Below the pieces are notes generated by a model that was not told the origin of the DNA, searched no databases, and saw only the letters and a program-made list of their open reading frames with translations. Position numbers and translations under genes: made by a program. From the NCBI GenBank assembly GCA_030147805.1, contig JASBUR010000023.1, forward strand, positions 1 through 43,345: a DNA stretch of 43,345 bases. Direction: 5' to 3'. The number at the start of each line of letters is the position of its first letter. The first letter of the stretch is position 1. Source of the stretch: Sphingomonadaceae bacterium. GTDB lineage: Bacteria > Pseudomonadota > Alphaproteobacteria > Sphingomonadales > Sphingomonadaceae. Below, piece by piece: positions 1-8,670 of this stretch.

Positions 1-765
1 ATGCCGGTGGTCGTATCGATGCTCAACAGCTATTCGGGCTGGGCCGCGGCGGCGATGGGCTTCACCCTGCACAACACCGCGATGATCATCACCGGCGCAC
101 TGGTCGGCAGCTCGGGCGCGATCCTCAGCTACATCATGTGCCGCGCGATGAACCGCAGCTTCATCTCGGTGATCGCCGGCGGTTTCGGCTCGGATGCGGG
201 ATCGGGCCCGGCGGGCGGCGCGGTCATCGACCGGCCGTACAAGCGCGGCTCGGCCGACGACGCGGCGTTCATCATGAAGAACGCGCAGAAGGTCATCATC
301 GTCCCCGGCTACGGCATGGCGGTCAGCCAGGCGCAGCATACGCTGCGCGAGATGGGCGATCTCCTCAAGAAGGAGGGCGTCGAGGTGAAGTACGCCATCC
401 ATCCGGTCGCCGGCCGCATGCCCGGCCACATGAACGTGCTGCTTGCCGAGGCCAACGTCCCCTATGACGAGGTGTTCGAGCTCGAGGACATCAACAGCGA
501 GTTCGCGCAGGCCGACGTCGCCTTCGTCATCGGCGCCAACGACGTGACCAATCCCGCGGCGAAGACCGACAAGACCTCGCCGATCTACGGCATGCCGATC
601 CTCGACGTCGAGAAGGCCGGCACCGTGCTGTTCGTGAAGCGCTCGATGGGCGGCGCGGGCTATGCCGGCGTCGACAACGAGGTCTTCTACCGCGACAACA
701 CGATGATGCTGCTCGCCGACGCCAAGAAGATGGTCGAGGAGATCGTCAAGGGCCTCGCGCACTGA
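1..765 (+). CDS. pntB: NAD(P) transhydrogenase subunit beta, C-terminal part
   Basis: Proton-translocating transhydrogenase beta subunit, which moves hydride between NADH and NADP+ across the inner membrane. Only the last 254 residues are present. The frame is open from base 1, and the first Met lies inside a stretch that is internal in the family ([14 protein letters not shown]), so the gene starts before the window. The visible part holds the last membrane helices (residues 1-60) and then the cytoplasmic NADP(H)-binding domain III, with the GYGMAV nucleotide loop near residue 104, [17 protein letters not shown] and the [10 protein letters not shown] segment. It ends in the usual helix before the TGA. 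No obvious terminator separates it from the superoxide dismutase gene 53 bp downstream. Identification is secure; full length cannot be judged. Confidence 0.96.
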   Translation: MPVVVSMLNSYSGWAAAAMGFTLHNTAMIITGALVGSSGAILSYIMCRAMNRSFISVIAGGFGSDAGSGPAGGAVIDRPYKRGSADDAAFIMKNAQKVIIVPGYGMAVSQAQHTLREMGDLLKKEGVEVKYAIHPVAGRMPGHMNVLLAEANVPYDEVFELEDINSEFAQADVAFVIGANDVTNPAAKTDKTSPIYGMPILDVEKAGTVLFVKRSMGGAGYAGVDNEVFYRDNTMMLLADAKKMVEEIVKGLAH

Positions 766-818
766 ACCTTCTCCACGGTCGCCGCGTTTGCCTGCAAACG
801 ACAAGGGAGATGGGTCGG

Positions 819-1403
819 ATGGACAAGTCAGTGATCACCGCAATCGTCGCCGCGCTGGCGCTCGGCGGGACCGTCAACGCGTGCAGCGCGGCGATGGATG
901 CGCCGGCGGCGAGCGGCAGCGGGCAGGCGGCGATGACCGCGGGCAGCGCGCCGGTGGCGCAGGCCGAGCTTCGCGACAAGGACGGCGCGCTCAAGGGCCG
1001 CGCCACCGCGCGTCCGATGGGTGACGGCGTTCACGTCACCGGCAGCCTCGAGAACGTCGCTCCGGGCACCTATGCGATCCATGTCCACACCACGGGCATG
1101 TGCACGCCGCCCGACTTCACCTCGGCCGGCTCGCACTGGAATCCCGAGGGCAAGCAGCACGGCAAGGAGAATCCGGCCGGGCCGCACAAGGGCGATCTTC
1201 CCAACGTGACCGTCGGCGCCGACGGCCGGGCCACCGTCTCGCAGCATATCATGGGCGTGACGATGACCGGTGGCGACGCCGCGCTGCTCGACGGCGACGG
1301 TGCTGCGCTGGTGCTCCATGCCGGCGTCGACGACTATAAGACCGACCCGACCGGCAACGCCGGCGGCCGCATGGCCTGCGGCGTGTTCAAGGCGGGCCTA
1401 TAG
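819..1403 (+). CDS. sodC: Superoxide dismutase, Cu/Zn family, exported
   Basis: Predicted periplasmic Cu/Zn superoxide dismutase, 194 aa. The metal-site motifs are all visible: HVH (copper ligands), SHWNP, QHGK and GPHKGD (bridging and zinc ligands), LVLHAG (copper ligand), and the closing NAGGRMACGVF signature with its disulfide Cys. The N-terminus is a short hydrophobic export signal ending near VNAC, so it may be a lipoprotein, although the lipobox is imperfect. An ATG at 810 is in frame, but the AAGGGAG ribosome site at 803-809 overlaps it and is correctly spaced for the ATG at 819, which is why 819 is chosen. A low-complexity Ala/Gly/Ser linker follows the signal. It stands alone between pntB and a convergent cupin gene, with a hairpin after its stop. 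Confidence 0.93.
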   Translation: MDKSVITAIVAALALGGTVNACSAAMDAPAASGSGQAAMTAGSAPVAQAELRDKDGALKGRATARPMGDGVHVTGSLENVAPGTYAIHVHTTGMCTPPDFTSAGSHWNPEGKQHGKENPAGPHKGDLPNVTVGADGRATVSQHIMGVTMTGGDAALLDGDGAALVLHAGVDDYKTDPTGNAGGRMACGVFKAGL

Positions 1404-1417
1404 TATCCTTCCGTAAG

Positions 1418-1456
1418 CCTCCCGTCCCTCCGGCGGCAGCCGGAAGGACGGGGAGG
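1418..1456. terminator. Hairpin between sodC and the convergent cupin gene
   Basis: Long imperfect inverted repeat: CCTCCCGTCC-(C)TCCGG pairs with CCGGA-(A)GGACGGGGAGG around a short GC loop. It lies 15 bp after the sodC stop and before the stop of the convergent cupin gene. No clear T-run follows on either strand, so it is a candidate bidirectional terminator or 3'-end stabiliser only. A second small dyad (GCACGCCT/AGGCGTGC, 1464-1484) overlaps the cupin stop. Confidence 0.45.
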
Positions 1457-1470
1457 GTGGCGCGCACGCC

Positions 1471-1923
1471 TCAGTAAGGCGTGCCGTCCTTCCGCGCGAA
1501 GCCGTCCGCCGTGACCACAAGGTCGTCGTCGGGGAACGCCACCGCGTCCCCCGGCGTCGGGGCGGTGATGTCGAGGTAGACGAGATCGACGGCGCCGCGG
1601 TTTTCGAGATGGTGCGCCCGCCCGGGCGCGAAGCCCGCGCACATTCCCGCCGACAGCGTCGATTCCGCGCCGCCGTCGCCGATCAGCACGGCTTCCCCCG
1701 CCAGCACGAAGACGAACTCCTCGCGCGTGCGGTGCGAATGGTGGAGGCCCGAACCATGCCCGGGGCGGATACGCGTAAGGCCGACGCCAAAGCTCTGGAT
1801 CCCGAAGGGCGCGGTCAGCGCCCGTCGCTCCAGCCCGGCGAGCCGGGCTGCGAACGCCGGCGGAAAGGCGAAGGTGGAGCGCTGCATCGGCGCTTCGGCG
1901 GCGGTGATCGGGGGGCTGCTCAT
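1471..1923 (-). CDS. Small cupin-domain protein
   Basis: 150-aa single-domain cupin. Both cupin motifs are readable: motif 1 around HHSHRTREEFVFVLAGE (the H-x-H and E metal ligands) and motif 2 around PGRAHHLENRG (final His ligand). It is probably a metal-binding beta-barrel protein of the cytosol, but the substrate cannot be told from sequence; many such proteins are sugar isomerases, dioxygenases or small-molecule binders. The start ATG at 1923 has AAGG just upstream on the minus strand. A second in-frame Met at residue 13 is possible. It is convergent with sodC and divergent from the MBL-fold gene, so it appears to be monocistronic. Confidence 0.85.
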   Translation of the reverse strand: MSSPPITAAEAPMQRSTFAFPPAFAARLAGLERRALTAPFGIQSFGVGLTRIRPGHGSGLHHSHRTREEFVFVLAGEAVLIGDGGAESTLSAGMCAGFAPGRAHHLENRGAVDLVYLDITAPTPGDAVAFPDDDLVVTADGFARKDGTPY

Positions 1924-2070
1924 GCCGCCTTGTCGCGCCGGCAGGCCGGTGCTGCAAGCCGTCCGCCGCCGCCGCGGCCGCCCCGTCGACAGGTTCCGGA
2001 CGAAGGAAGATGCGCGAACCGCTCGCTCGCCCCTTCACATCGCCGGTTCGCGCTGCCACATCAGCTCACA

Positions 2071-2949
2071 ATGGCCGAGCTCGACACCATCATCGCCAAG
2101 GCGCCCTACGGCCAGGTCGAGCGGCTGAGCCCGCTGGTTCGCCGCGTGCTGGCGCGCAATCCCAGTCCTTTCAGCTATACCGGCACCGGCACCTACATCG
2201 TCGGCAACGGCACGGTGGCAGTCATCGATCCTGGTCCCGACGAGCCGGCGCATCTTCAGGCGCTGGTCGAGGCGTTGGGCGGCGAGACGGTCAGCCACAT
2301 CGTCGTCACCCACACGCACCGCGATCACTCGCCCGCCGCCATCCCGCTGAAGGCGGCGGTCGGCGCGCCGATTGTCGGCTGCACGCCGCTCGCGCTCGCC
2401 GAACTCGGCCCCAAGGTCGAGGAGGGGTTCGACCCGACCTATGCGCCCGACCGCGTGCTCGCCGATGGCGACAGCGTGTCGGGGCCCGGCTGGACGCTGA
2501 CCGCGCTCCACACGCCGGGCCATACGTCGAATCATCTCTGCTATGCGCTTCCCGAGGAACGGGCGCTGTTCAGCGGCGATCACGTCATGGGCTGGTCGAC
2601 GAGCGTGGTGACGCCCCCCGACGGCAGCATGACCGCCTATGTCGAGTCGCTGCGCAAGCTGCTCGATCGCGACGACGCGCGCTACTATCCGACGCACGGC
2701 GCCGCCGTCGAGGACCCCAAGCGGCTGGTGCGCGGCCTGATCACGCATCGCAAGCAGCGCGAGGGGCAGATCCTCAAGCTGCTGGCGCAGGGGGCCAAGC
2801 CGATCCCGGCACTGGTCGCGGTGATGTACGCCAATGTCGCGCCGGTGCTGCATCCCGCGGCCGGCCGCTCGGTGCTCGCGCATCTGATCGACTTGCACGC
2901 CCGCGGCCTCGTCGACGTCGACGGCGAGAGATGGCGGCTCGCGGCATGA
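2071..2949 (+). CDS. MBL-fold metallo-hydrolase (LACTB2-like)
   Basis: 292-aa metallo-beta-lactamase-fold hydrolase. Zinc ligands are visible: HTHRDH (HxHxDH) near residue 77, the His of HTPGH, the Asp of FSGDH and the His of YPTHG. The C-terminal 70 residues look like the winged-helix extension of the LACTB2/glyoxalase-II-like group, whose members act as hydrolases or RNases. The frame is open much further upstream, but only from the ATG at 2071 does the sequence read as protein; upstream it is antisense to the cupin gene. The ribosome site is weak. The stop overlaps the start of the DUF4230 gene (ATGA), indicating translational coupling. The substrate is unknown. Confidence 0.9.
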   Translation: MAELDTIIAKAPYGQVERLSPLVRRVLARNPSPFSYTGTGTYIVGNGTVAVIDPGPDEPAHLQALVEALGGETVSHIVVTHTHRDHSPAAIPLKAAVGAPIVGCTPLALAELGPKVEEGFDPTYAPDRVLADGDSVSGPGWTLTALHTPGHTSNHLCYALPEERALFSGDHVMGWSTSVVTPPDGSMTAYVESLRKLLDRDDARYYPTHGAAVEDPKRLVRGLITHRKQREGQILKLLAQGAKPIPALVAVMYANVAPVLHPAAGRSVLAHLIDLHARGLVDVDGERWRLAA

Positions 2950-3563
2950 GGCGGACGCTCCTCCTGATGCTGGCGCTCGTCGTGGGGCTCGCCCTCGGCG
3001 GTCTCGCGGTGCTCAACTGGCGCCAGACGCCGGTGTACGACATCAGCAGCATCGCGCAGTCGAGCCTGCAGGCCGTGCAGGCGCAGAACCGGCTGACGGC
3101 GTTCGCCGCGCGCTTTACCGTCGCGGTGACCTCCGAGGCGCAGCGGCTGGGCCTGTCGGCGCGCAAGACGATGATCGTGCCGGGCCTCGTGCGCTACGAA
3201 CTCGACTGGTCGAAGGTGCAGCCCTCCGACCTGAGCTGGGACGCCGAAGCGCGCCGGCTGTCGGTCACCTTGCCGCCGATCGAGATTTCCGAGCCGGCGG
3301 TCGAGTTGTCGCAGATCCAGGAATATGAGGACGGCCGGCTGCTGATGGCGCTCGGCAACGCCGAAAAAACGCTCGACGCCGCGAACCGCGCCAAGCTTCG
3401 CGAGGCGCTGCTGAAGGAGGCGCGTGCCCCTACATTGGTGAAGCTGGCGCGCGATGCGACGCGCGCCGCCGTGGAGCGGACTTTCGAACTGCCGCTCGGC
3501 GCCGCGGGTGTCGACGCCGACGTCGTCGTGCGTTTCCGCGACGAAGCCGGGCAGGCCATGTGA
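2946..3563 (+). CDS. DUF4230 domain protein, membrane-anchored
   Basis: 205-aa protein with one N-terminal membrane segment (residues 4-24, [19 protein letters not shown]) followed by a soluble domain that resembles DUF4230, a family of unknown function. The ATG at 2946 overlaps the stop of the MBL-fold gene by 4 bp, so the start is well fixed. The domain carries alternating hydrophobic strands ([27 protein letters not shown]) and a helical C-terminal half. It is most likely anchored in the inner membrane with its bulk in the periplasm. The nadA ribosome site begins at its stop codon, so it may be cotranscribed with nadA. No catalytic residues are recognised. Confidence 0.85.
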   Translation: MRRTLLLMLALVVGLALGGLAVLNWRQTPVYDISSIAQSSLQAVQAQNRLTAFAARFTVAVTSEAQRLGLSARKTMIVPGLVRYELDWSKVQPSDLSWDAEARRLSVTLPPIEISEPAVELSQIQEYEDGRLLMALGNAEKTLDAANRAKLREALLKEARAPTLVKLARDATRAAVERTFELPLGAAGVDADVVVRFRDEAGQAM

Positions 3564-3576
3564 GGAGTACAGGGAT

Positions 3577-4599
3577 TTGGACGCACGCCTGAACATGCTC
3601 GACGGGGGACGCGAGAGCCTCGCCGGCCTCGACCTCAAGGCCGAGATCAACCGGCTGCGCAAGGAGCGCAACGCCGTCATCCTTGCCCATTATTATCAGG
3701 AGCCGGCGCTCCAGGACATCGCCGACTTCGTCGGCGACAGCCTCGACCTGTCGAAGAAGGCGGCGGCGACCGACGCCGACGTCATCGCCTTCTGCGGCGT
3801 GCGCTTCATGGCCGAGGTCGCCAAGATTCTCAGCCCCGAAAAGACCGTCGTGCTGCCCGACATGGCCGCCGGCTGCAGCCTCGAGGACAGCTGTCCGCCC
3901 GAGGAGTTCGGCGCCTTCCGCGCTGCGCATCCCGATCATATCTCGCTGACCTACATCAACTGCTCGGCGGCGGTGAAGGCGCACAGCGACATCATCGTTA
4001 CCTCGAGCTCGGCCGAGAAGATCATCAGCCAGCTGCCGCGCGACCAGAAGATCATCTTCGCGCCCGACCGGCACCTCGGCGCCTATCTCAGCCGCAAGAC
4101 CGGCCGCGACATGCTGCTCTGGCAGGGCAGCTGCATCGTCCACGAGGCCTTTTCGGAGAAGGAGCTGATCAAGCTCAAGGCGCAGCATCCGGAGGCGCCC
4201 GTGGCGGCGCATCCCAAATGCCCGGCGCATATCCTCGACCACGCCGACCATGTCGGCTCGACGAGCAGCATCCTCGCCTATGTGCTGGCCTCGCCGTCCG
4301 AGACGATCATCGTCGCCACCGAGCCGCGCATCATCCACCAGATGGAAAAGGCGGCGCCGCACAAGCGCTTCATCGGCGCACCCGGCGCCGACGGCAATTG
4401 CAATTGCAACATCTGCCCGTACATGGCCTTGAATTCGATGGAAAAACTCTATCTCGCGCTCCGCGACCTCAAGCCCGAGATCATCGTGCCCGAGGACATC
4501 CGCCTCGCCGCCAAGAAGCCGCTCGACCGCATGCTGGCAATGGCTGGGGCGACGGTCGGGGCGGGTGATCTGTCGAACGTCAGGGTGACGGGCGACTGA
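3577..4599 (+). CDS. nadA: Quinolinate synthase A
   Basis: Condenses iminoaspartate with dihydroxyacetone phosphate to quinolinate in de novo NAD synthesis, using a [4Fe-4S] cluster. The three cluster cysteines fit those in [18 protein letters not shown] and [11 protein letters not shown]; substrate motifs HYYQEP and GDSLDLS are present. About 340 aa, normal for the family. Start choice: GAGGAG at 3562-3567 is ideally spaced (9 nt) for a TTG at 3577; an ATG at 3595 is 27 nt from it, so TTG is preferred, though the ATG cannot be excluded. nadC lies 4 kb downstream beyond two peptidase genes; nadB is not in the window. A GAAA-loop hairpin repeat follows its stop. Confidence 0.95.
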   Translation: MDARLNMLDGGRESLAGLDLKAEINRLRKERNAVILAHYYQEPALQDIADFVGDSLDLSKKAAATDADVIAFCGVRFMAEVAKILSPEKTVVLPDMAAGCSLEDSCPPEEFGAFRAAHPDHISLTYINCSAAVKAHSDIIVTSSSAEKIISQLPRDQKIIFAPDRHLGAYLSRKTGRDMLLWQGSCIVHEAFSEKELIKLKAQHPEAPVAAHPKCPAHILDHADHVGSTSSILAYVLASPSETIIVATEPRIIHQMEKAAPHKRFIGAPGADGNCNCNICPYMALNSMEKLYLALRDLKPEIIVPEDIRLAAKKPLDRMLAMAGATVGAGDLSNVRVTGD

Positions 4600-4616
4600 C
4601 GCCTTTTCGGGACCGC

Positions 4617-4638
4617 CATCCCGACGAAAGTCGGGATG
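4617..4638. repeat. Extragenic palindrome with GAAA tetraloop, after nadA
   Basis: Perfect 9-bp stem CATCCCGAC / GTCGGGATG closed by a GAAA loop, 18 bp after the nadA stop. It resembles the short dispersed extragenic palindromes common in sphingomonad genomes. It may also act as the nadA transcript end, but there is no T-run. Confidence 0.75.
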
Positions 4639-4671
4639 ACGGCGCGGGTGGCCGCAAATCCTGCGAGATCG

Positions 4672-4693
4672 CGACTTTCGTCGGGATGACGGC
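4672..4693. repeat. Second partial copy of the palindromic repeat, core inverted
   Basis: CGACTTTCGTCGGGATGACGGC repeats the right arm of the element at 4617 (GTCGGGATGACGGC), but its inner core is the reverse complement (CGAC-TTTC-GTCG instead of CGAC-GAAA-GTCG). The left outer arm is missing. Together the two copies fill the 136-bp nadA-peptidase gap. Confidence 0.65.
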
Positions 4694-4735
4694 ATGGGCT
4701 AGAAGTCCGCGAAACAATATCCGGGGAGATTCTCT

Positions 4736-6838
4736 TTGCCCAAGCTCGCCTTGCTCGCTGCCGGCGTCCTGTCGCTGACCGGCATCGCCGCCGTCGCCCA
4801 GACCGTCGAGGACCCCTATCTCTGGCTCGAGGAGATCGAGAGCGCGCGGGCGCTCGACCAGGTCAAGGCGTGGAACAAGGCGACCGAGGAGCTGCTGGCC
4901 ACCGATCCGAAGCTGGCCAGCTACGAAAGCCGCGCCCGTGCCATCCTCGACGACGAGCAGCAGATTGCCGCGCCCGACAGCGTGATGGGCGATCTGGTCG
5001 CCAACCTGTGGCGCGACGCGAACCACAAGCGCGGCATCTGGCGGGTATCGCCGCTTGCCGCCTATCGCGCCGGCGCGCCCGAATGGCGCACCGTCATCGA
5101 CGTCGATGCGCTCGGCAAGGCCGAGGGCAAGAGCTGGGTGTGGCATGGCGCCGACTGCCTGGCGCCGGCGTACACGCGCTGTCTCGTTTCGCTGAGCCCC
5201 GGCGGCACCGACGCCGACGTGGTGCGCGAGTTCGACCTCGGCACCGGCACGTTCGTCGACGGCGGCTTCACCATCCCCGAATCGAAGAACAGCGTCGCCT
5301 GGGTCGATGCCGATACGCTGCTGGTCGTCGGCGACTTCGGTCCCGACTCGCTGACAGCGTCGGGCTACGGCCGCATCGCCAAGCTGTGGAAGCGCGGCAC
5401 GTCGCTCGCCAGCGCGCCGACGGTGCTCGAAGGCGTCAAGACCGACGTCGCGGTCAATCCCTACGCGCGGCAGGACGGCGACCGGCGCTGGACCTTCCTC
5501 GACCGCGGCAAGGACTTCTACACCAGCGAAGTGTCGCTGCTCGCCGCCAACGGTACGGTCGTCCGCACGCCGCTGCCCGAGGATGCGAGCTTCGAGGACG
5601 TGATCGGTGGCCGGCTGATCGCCAAGCTGCAGAGCCCGCTCGGCACGATCCCCGAAGGCTCGGTCGTCGCCTACAGCCTCGCCGACATCGAGGCCGGCCG
5701 CCCCGCGGCGCCCGAGCTGGTGATGGCGCCGTCGAAGAGCCAGGCGATCGAGGAGGTCGCGGCGTCGGACAACGTGCTGTGGGTGAAGGCGCTCGACGAC
5801 GTCTCGGGCAAGCTGTTCGCGCTGCGCCGTGGCGCCGACGGCACATGGGCGCAGACCGCGATCCCGCTGGCCGCCAACAGCACGGTGCATCTGCTCGAAA
5901 CCGCGGGCGCGACCGACACGGCGTTCGTAACGGTCGAGGGCATGCTGATGCCGCCGGCGCTCTATGCCGTGACGCCGACGGGAGCGCCGACGCTGGTCCA
6001 GAGCCTGCCGGCGAAATTCGACGCGGCGACGATGACCGTCGATCAGCGCTTCGCGACCTCGAAGGACGGCACGCGCATTCCCTATTTCCTCGTCCGCAAG
6101 AAGGGCGTCAGCGGGGCGGTGCCGACGCTCATCCACGCCTATGGCGGCTTCCGTGCCGCGCAGACGCCGACCTATCTGACCGGCCAGCCTTACCGCGCCG
6201 GCCCGCTCGGTATGTTCCTCGTCGAGGAGGGCAACGCCTATGTCCTCGCCAACATCCGCGGCGGCGGTGAATATGGCCCCGAGTGGCACAAGTCGGTGCT
6301 GCGCGAGAACCGGCAGAAGAGCTTCGACGACCTCCATGCCGTCGCCGAGGATCTGATCCGCACCGGCGTCACCGCAAGGGGCAAGGTGGGCATCTCGGGC
6401 CGCTCGAACGGTGGCGTGCTCGTCGGCGCCGCGCTGACGCAGCGGCCGGACCTCTATTCGGCGGTGATCTCGGGCTCGCCGCTCCACGACATGAAGCGCT
6501 ATTCGCAGCTGCTCGCCGGCGCCTCCTGGGTCGCCGAATATGGCGATCCCGACGTACCCGCCGACTGGGCGTTCCTGTCGAAATATTCGCCGTACCAGCA
6601 GCTGAAACCCGGCGTGAAATATCCGGCGGTGTTCTTCTACAGCTCGACCAAGGACGACCGTGTTCATCCTGGCCATGCCCGCAAGATGGCGGCGCGGCTG
6701 GACGAATATGGCAACCGCTTCTACTTCCACGAATATCTCGAGGGCGGCCATTCGGTGGGCGCCGACCATGCCGAGGACGCGCACCGCGCCGCGCTGCTGA
6801 TGGCCTATCTCAAGCGCGAACTGGGAGCGTCGAAATGA
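4736..6838 (+). CDS. Prolyl oligopeptidase family serine peptidase, exported
   Basis: 700-aa S9A-type peptidase. An N-terminal signal peptide (LALLAAGVLSLTGIAAVAQ, cleavage near AVAQ-T) predicts a periplasmic location. It is followed by the family start PYLWLEEIES, a seven-bladed propeller region (about residues 80-410) and an alpha/beta-hydrolase domain. The catalytic set is visible: Ser near 557 in GISGRSNGG, Asp near 640 in TKDDRVHP, His near 672 in EGGHSVGADH. The start is TTG at 4736, supported by GGGGAG at 4723-4728 with 7-nt spacing and by the signal peptide beginning right there. The stop overlaps the ATG of the DUF885 gene by 4 bp. It probably cleaves short proline-containing peptides. 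Confidence 0.94.
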   Translation: MPKLALLAAGVLSLTGIAAVAQTVEDPYLWLEEIESARALDQVKAWNKATEELLATDPKLASYESRARAILDDEQQIAAPDSVMGDLVANLWRDANHKRGIWRVSPLAAYRAGAPEWRTVIDVDALGKAEGKSWVWHGADCLAPAYTRCLVSLSPGGTDADVVREFDLGTGTFVDGGFTIPESKNSVAWVDADTLLVVGDFGPDSLTASGYGRIAKLWKRGTSLASAPTVLEGVKTDVAVNPYARQDGDRRWTFLDRGKDFYTSEVSLLAANGTVVRTPLPEDASFEDVIGGRLIAKLQSPLGTIPEGSVVAYSLADIEAGRPAAPELVMAPSKSQAIEEVAASDNVLWVKALDDVSGKLFALRRGADGTWAQTAIPLAANSTVHLLETAGATDTAFVTVEGMLMPPALYAVTPTGAPTLVQSLPAKFDAATMTVDQRFATSKDGTRIPYFLVRKKGVSGAVPTLIHAYGGFRAAQTPTYLTGQPYRAGPLGMFLVEEGNAYVLANIRGGGEYGPEWHKSVLRENRQKSFDDLHAVAEDLIRTGVTARGKVGISGRSNGGVLVGAALTQRPDLYSAVISGSPLHDMKRYSQLLAGASWVAEYGDPDVPADWAFLSKYSPYQQLKPGVKYPAVFFYSSTKDDRVHPGHARKMAARLDEYGNRFYFHEYLEGGHSVGADHAEDAHRAALLMAYLKRELGASK

Positions 6839-8670
6839 TCCGTCACCTGTTGCTCGGCACCGCCTGCCTCGCGCTGGTCGCCTGCACCGCTCCGGACGGC
6901 GTGGCGCCGTCCGCCGCTTCCGCCGCGCCGTCGAGCGCCCCCGCGACGGACGCGGTCAATCCGTCGGAAGCCTTGAAGCGGCTGTTCGCGCAAAGCGACG
7001 AAGCCAATCTGCAGCGCAATCCGCTCGGCGCGCTCTTCCGCGGCGACATGCGCTACGCCGACCGGCTGGGCGATTATATCACCGACGAATATTATGCGTC
7101 CGAGCGCGCGGCGGCGGAGGCCGACCTGGCGGCGCTGGCGCGCATCGACCGGGCCGCGCTGTCGGCCGACGAGCAGGTCTCCTACGACAGTTTCAAATGG
7201 CAGCGGACGATCGACCTGCGCGGGCTGCAGCCCGACCTGCTGGCGCTGACCGCCGTGCGCCCGATCGACCATATGAACGGCTTCCACACCTTCTTCGCGC
7301 AGATCAGCGCCGGCGACAGCGTCGCGCCCTACAAGACGGTGGCCGATTATGAGAACGGGCTGAAGCGCAACGCCGACTTCGTCCGCTACACCGACAATGC
7401 CATCGGCCGCATGCGCGAAGGCATGGCGTCGGGCGTCGTGCAGCCGCGGCTGGTGATGGAGAATGTCCTTCAGCAGCTCGACATGATGATCGGCGATGGC
7501 GTCGAGGGCAGTTCTTTCTATCGGCCGGTCGCCAACTTCCCCGCCGAGGTGCCCGCCGCCGACCAGGCGCGGCTGCGCACCGCCTATGCGCAGAGCATCC
7601 GCAGCGAGCTGTTGCCGGCGCTGACCCGCCTGCGCGACTTCATTCGTAACGACTATCTGCCGAGGACCCGCACCAGCGTCGGGCTTTCGGAGATGAAAGG
7701 CGGCCCGGCGCTCTATCGCTATCTGGTTGAGCAGCAGACCACGACGACGATGAGCCCCGACGAGATCCATGCGATCGGGCTGCGGCAGGTCGAGATGTTC
7801 CACGCCGAGATGGAAAAGGTGAAGGCGCAGGTCGGCTTCAAGGGCACGCTCGGCGAGTTCTTCGAGCACATCCGGACCGATCCGAAGTTCAAGCCGAAGT
7901 CGCGCGAATGGCTGCAGCAGGAATATGTCGCGATCGGCAAACGAGTCGACGCCAACATCGGCAAGCTGTTCGCGACCACGCCGAAGACGGCGCTCGAGAT
8001 TCGTCCGGTGCCGGCGCTGACCGAGAAGGGGGCGGCGCGCGGCTCGTACAACAGCGGCACCCCCGACGGCTCGCGCCCGGGAATCTTCTACTTCAACGCC
8101 TATGATCTGCCGTCGCGCACCACGCCGTCGATGGTGACGCTCTATCTGCACGAGGGCGCGCCGGGGCATCATTTCCAGATCAGCCTCGCGCAGGAGAATG
8201 CCGACCTGCCCAACTTCCAGCGCTTCGGCGGCAACAATGCCTATGTCGAGGGCTGGGGCCTCTATTCGGAGACGCTCGGCAAGGAGCTCGGCGTCCTCGA
8301 GGACCCGTACCAATATTTCGGCTTCCTCGATTCGCAGCTGTTCCGCGCGATCCGGCTCGTCGTCGATACCGGCATCCACACCAAGGGTTGGACGCGCGAC
8401 CAGTCGATCCAGTACATCCTCGACAACAGCTCGCGCGGCCGCGCCAACGCTACCGCCGAGACCGAGCGCTACATCGCCAACCCCGGCCAGGCGCTGGGCT
8501 ACATGATCGGCAATCTCAAGATCACCGAGTTGCGGCGCCGCGCCGAGGCGGCGCTCGGCGACCGCTTCGACCCGCGCGAATTCCACGCGCAGGTACTCAA
8601 CACCGGCGCGCTGCCGCTCGCGGTGCTCGAGGCCAAGATCGACGCCTGGATCGCGGCGAAGCAGGCGTGA
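6835..8670 (+). CDS. DUF885 family lipoprotein, probable metallopeptidase
   Basis: 611-aa protein of the DUF885 family. The signature HEGAPGHH (residues 439-446) plus YVEGWGLYSE further on resemble a gluzincin-type zinc site, so a metallopeptidase role is likely but inferred. The N-terminus is a lipoprotein signal (LLLGTACLALVAC, lipobox LVAC) followed by an Ala/Ser/Pro-rich linker, which predicts membrane attachment facing the periplasm. It overlaps the preceding prolyl-oligopeptidase gene (ATGA) and the following nadC (GTGA), so all three appear to be translated as one coupled operon. A joint role with the upstream peptidase in breaking down peptides outside the cytoplasm is plausible. Confidence 0.92.
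   Translation: MIRHLLLGTACLALVACTAPDGVAPSAASAAPSSAPATDAVNPSEALKRLFAQSDEANLQRNPLGALFRGDMRYADRLGDYITDEYYASERAAAEADLAALARIDRAALSADEQVSYDSFKWQRTIDLRGLQPDLLALTAVRPIDHMNGFHTFFAQISAGDSVAPYKTVADYENGLKRNADFVRYTDNAIGRMREGMASGVVQPRLVMENVLQQLDMMIGDGVEGSSFYRPVANFPAEVPAADQARLRTAYAQSIRSELLPALTRLRDFIRNDYLPRTRTSVGLSEMKGGPALYRYLVEQQTTTTMSPDEIHAIGLRQVEMFHAEMEKVKAQVGFKGTLGEFFEHIRTDPKFKPKSREWLQQEYVAIGKRVDANIGKLFATTPKTALEIRPVPALTEKGAARGSYNSGTPDGSRPGIFYFNAYDLPSRTTPSMVTLYLHEGAPGHHFQISLAQENADLPNFQRFGGNNAYVEGWGLYSETLGKELGVLEDPYQYFGFLDSQLFRAIRLVVDTGIHTKGWTRDQSIQYILDNSSRGRANATAETERYIANPGQALGYMIGNLKITELRRRAEAALGDRFDPREFHAQVLNTGALPLAVLEAKIDAWIAAKQA

Noticed and set aside
4580..6784. 734-codon open frame on the minus strand opposite the prolyl oligopeptidase
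   Set aside because: Arg/Val/Asp/Gly-rich shadow produced by GC-rich codon bias; the plus strand has a catalytic triad, signal peptide and ribosome site.
6805..8586. 593-codon minus-strand frame opposite the DUF885 gene
   Set aside because: Low-complexity Arg/Leu/Glu composition with no domain; shadow of a clear lipoprotein gene.
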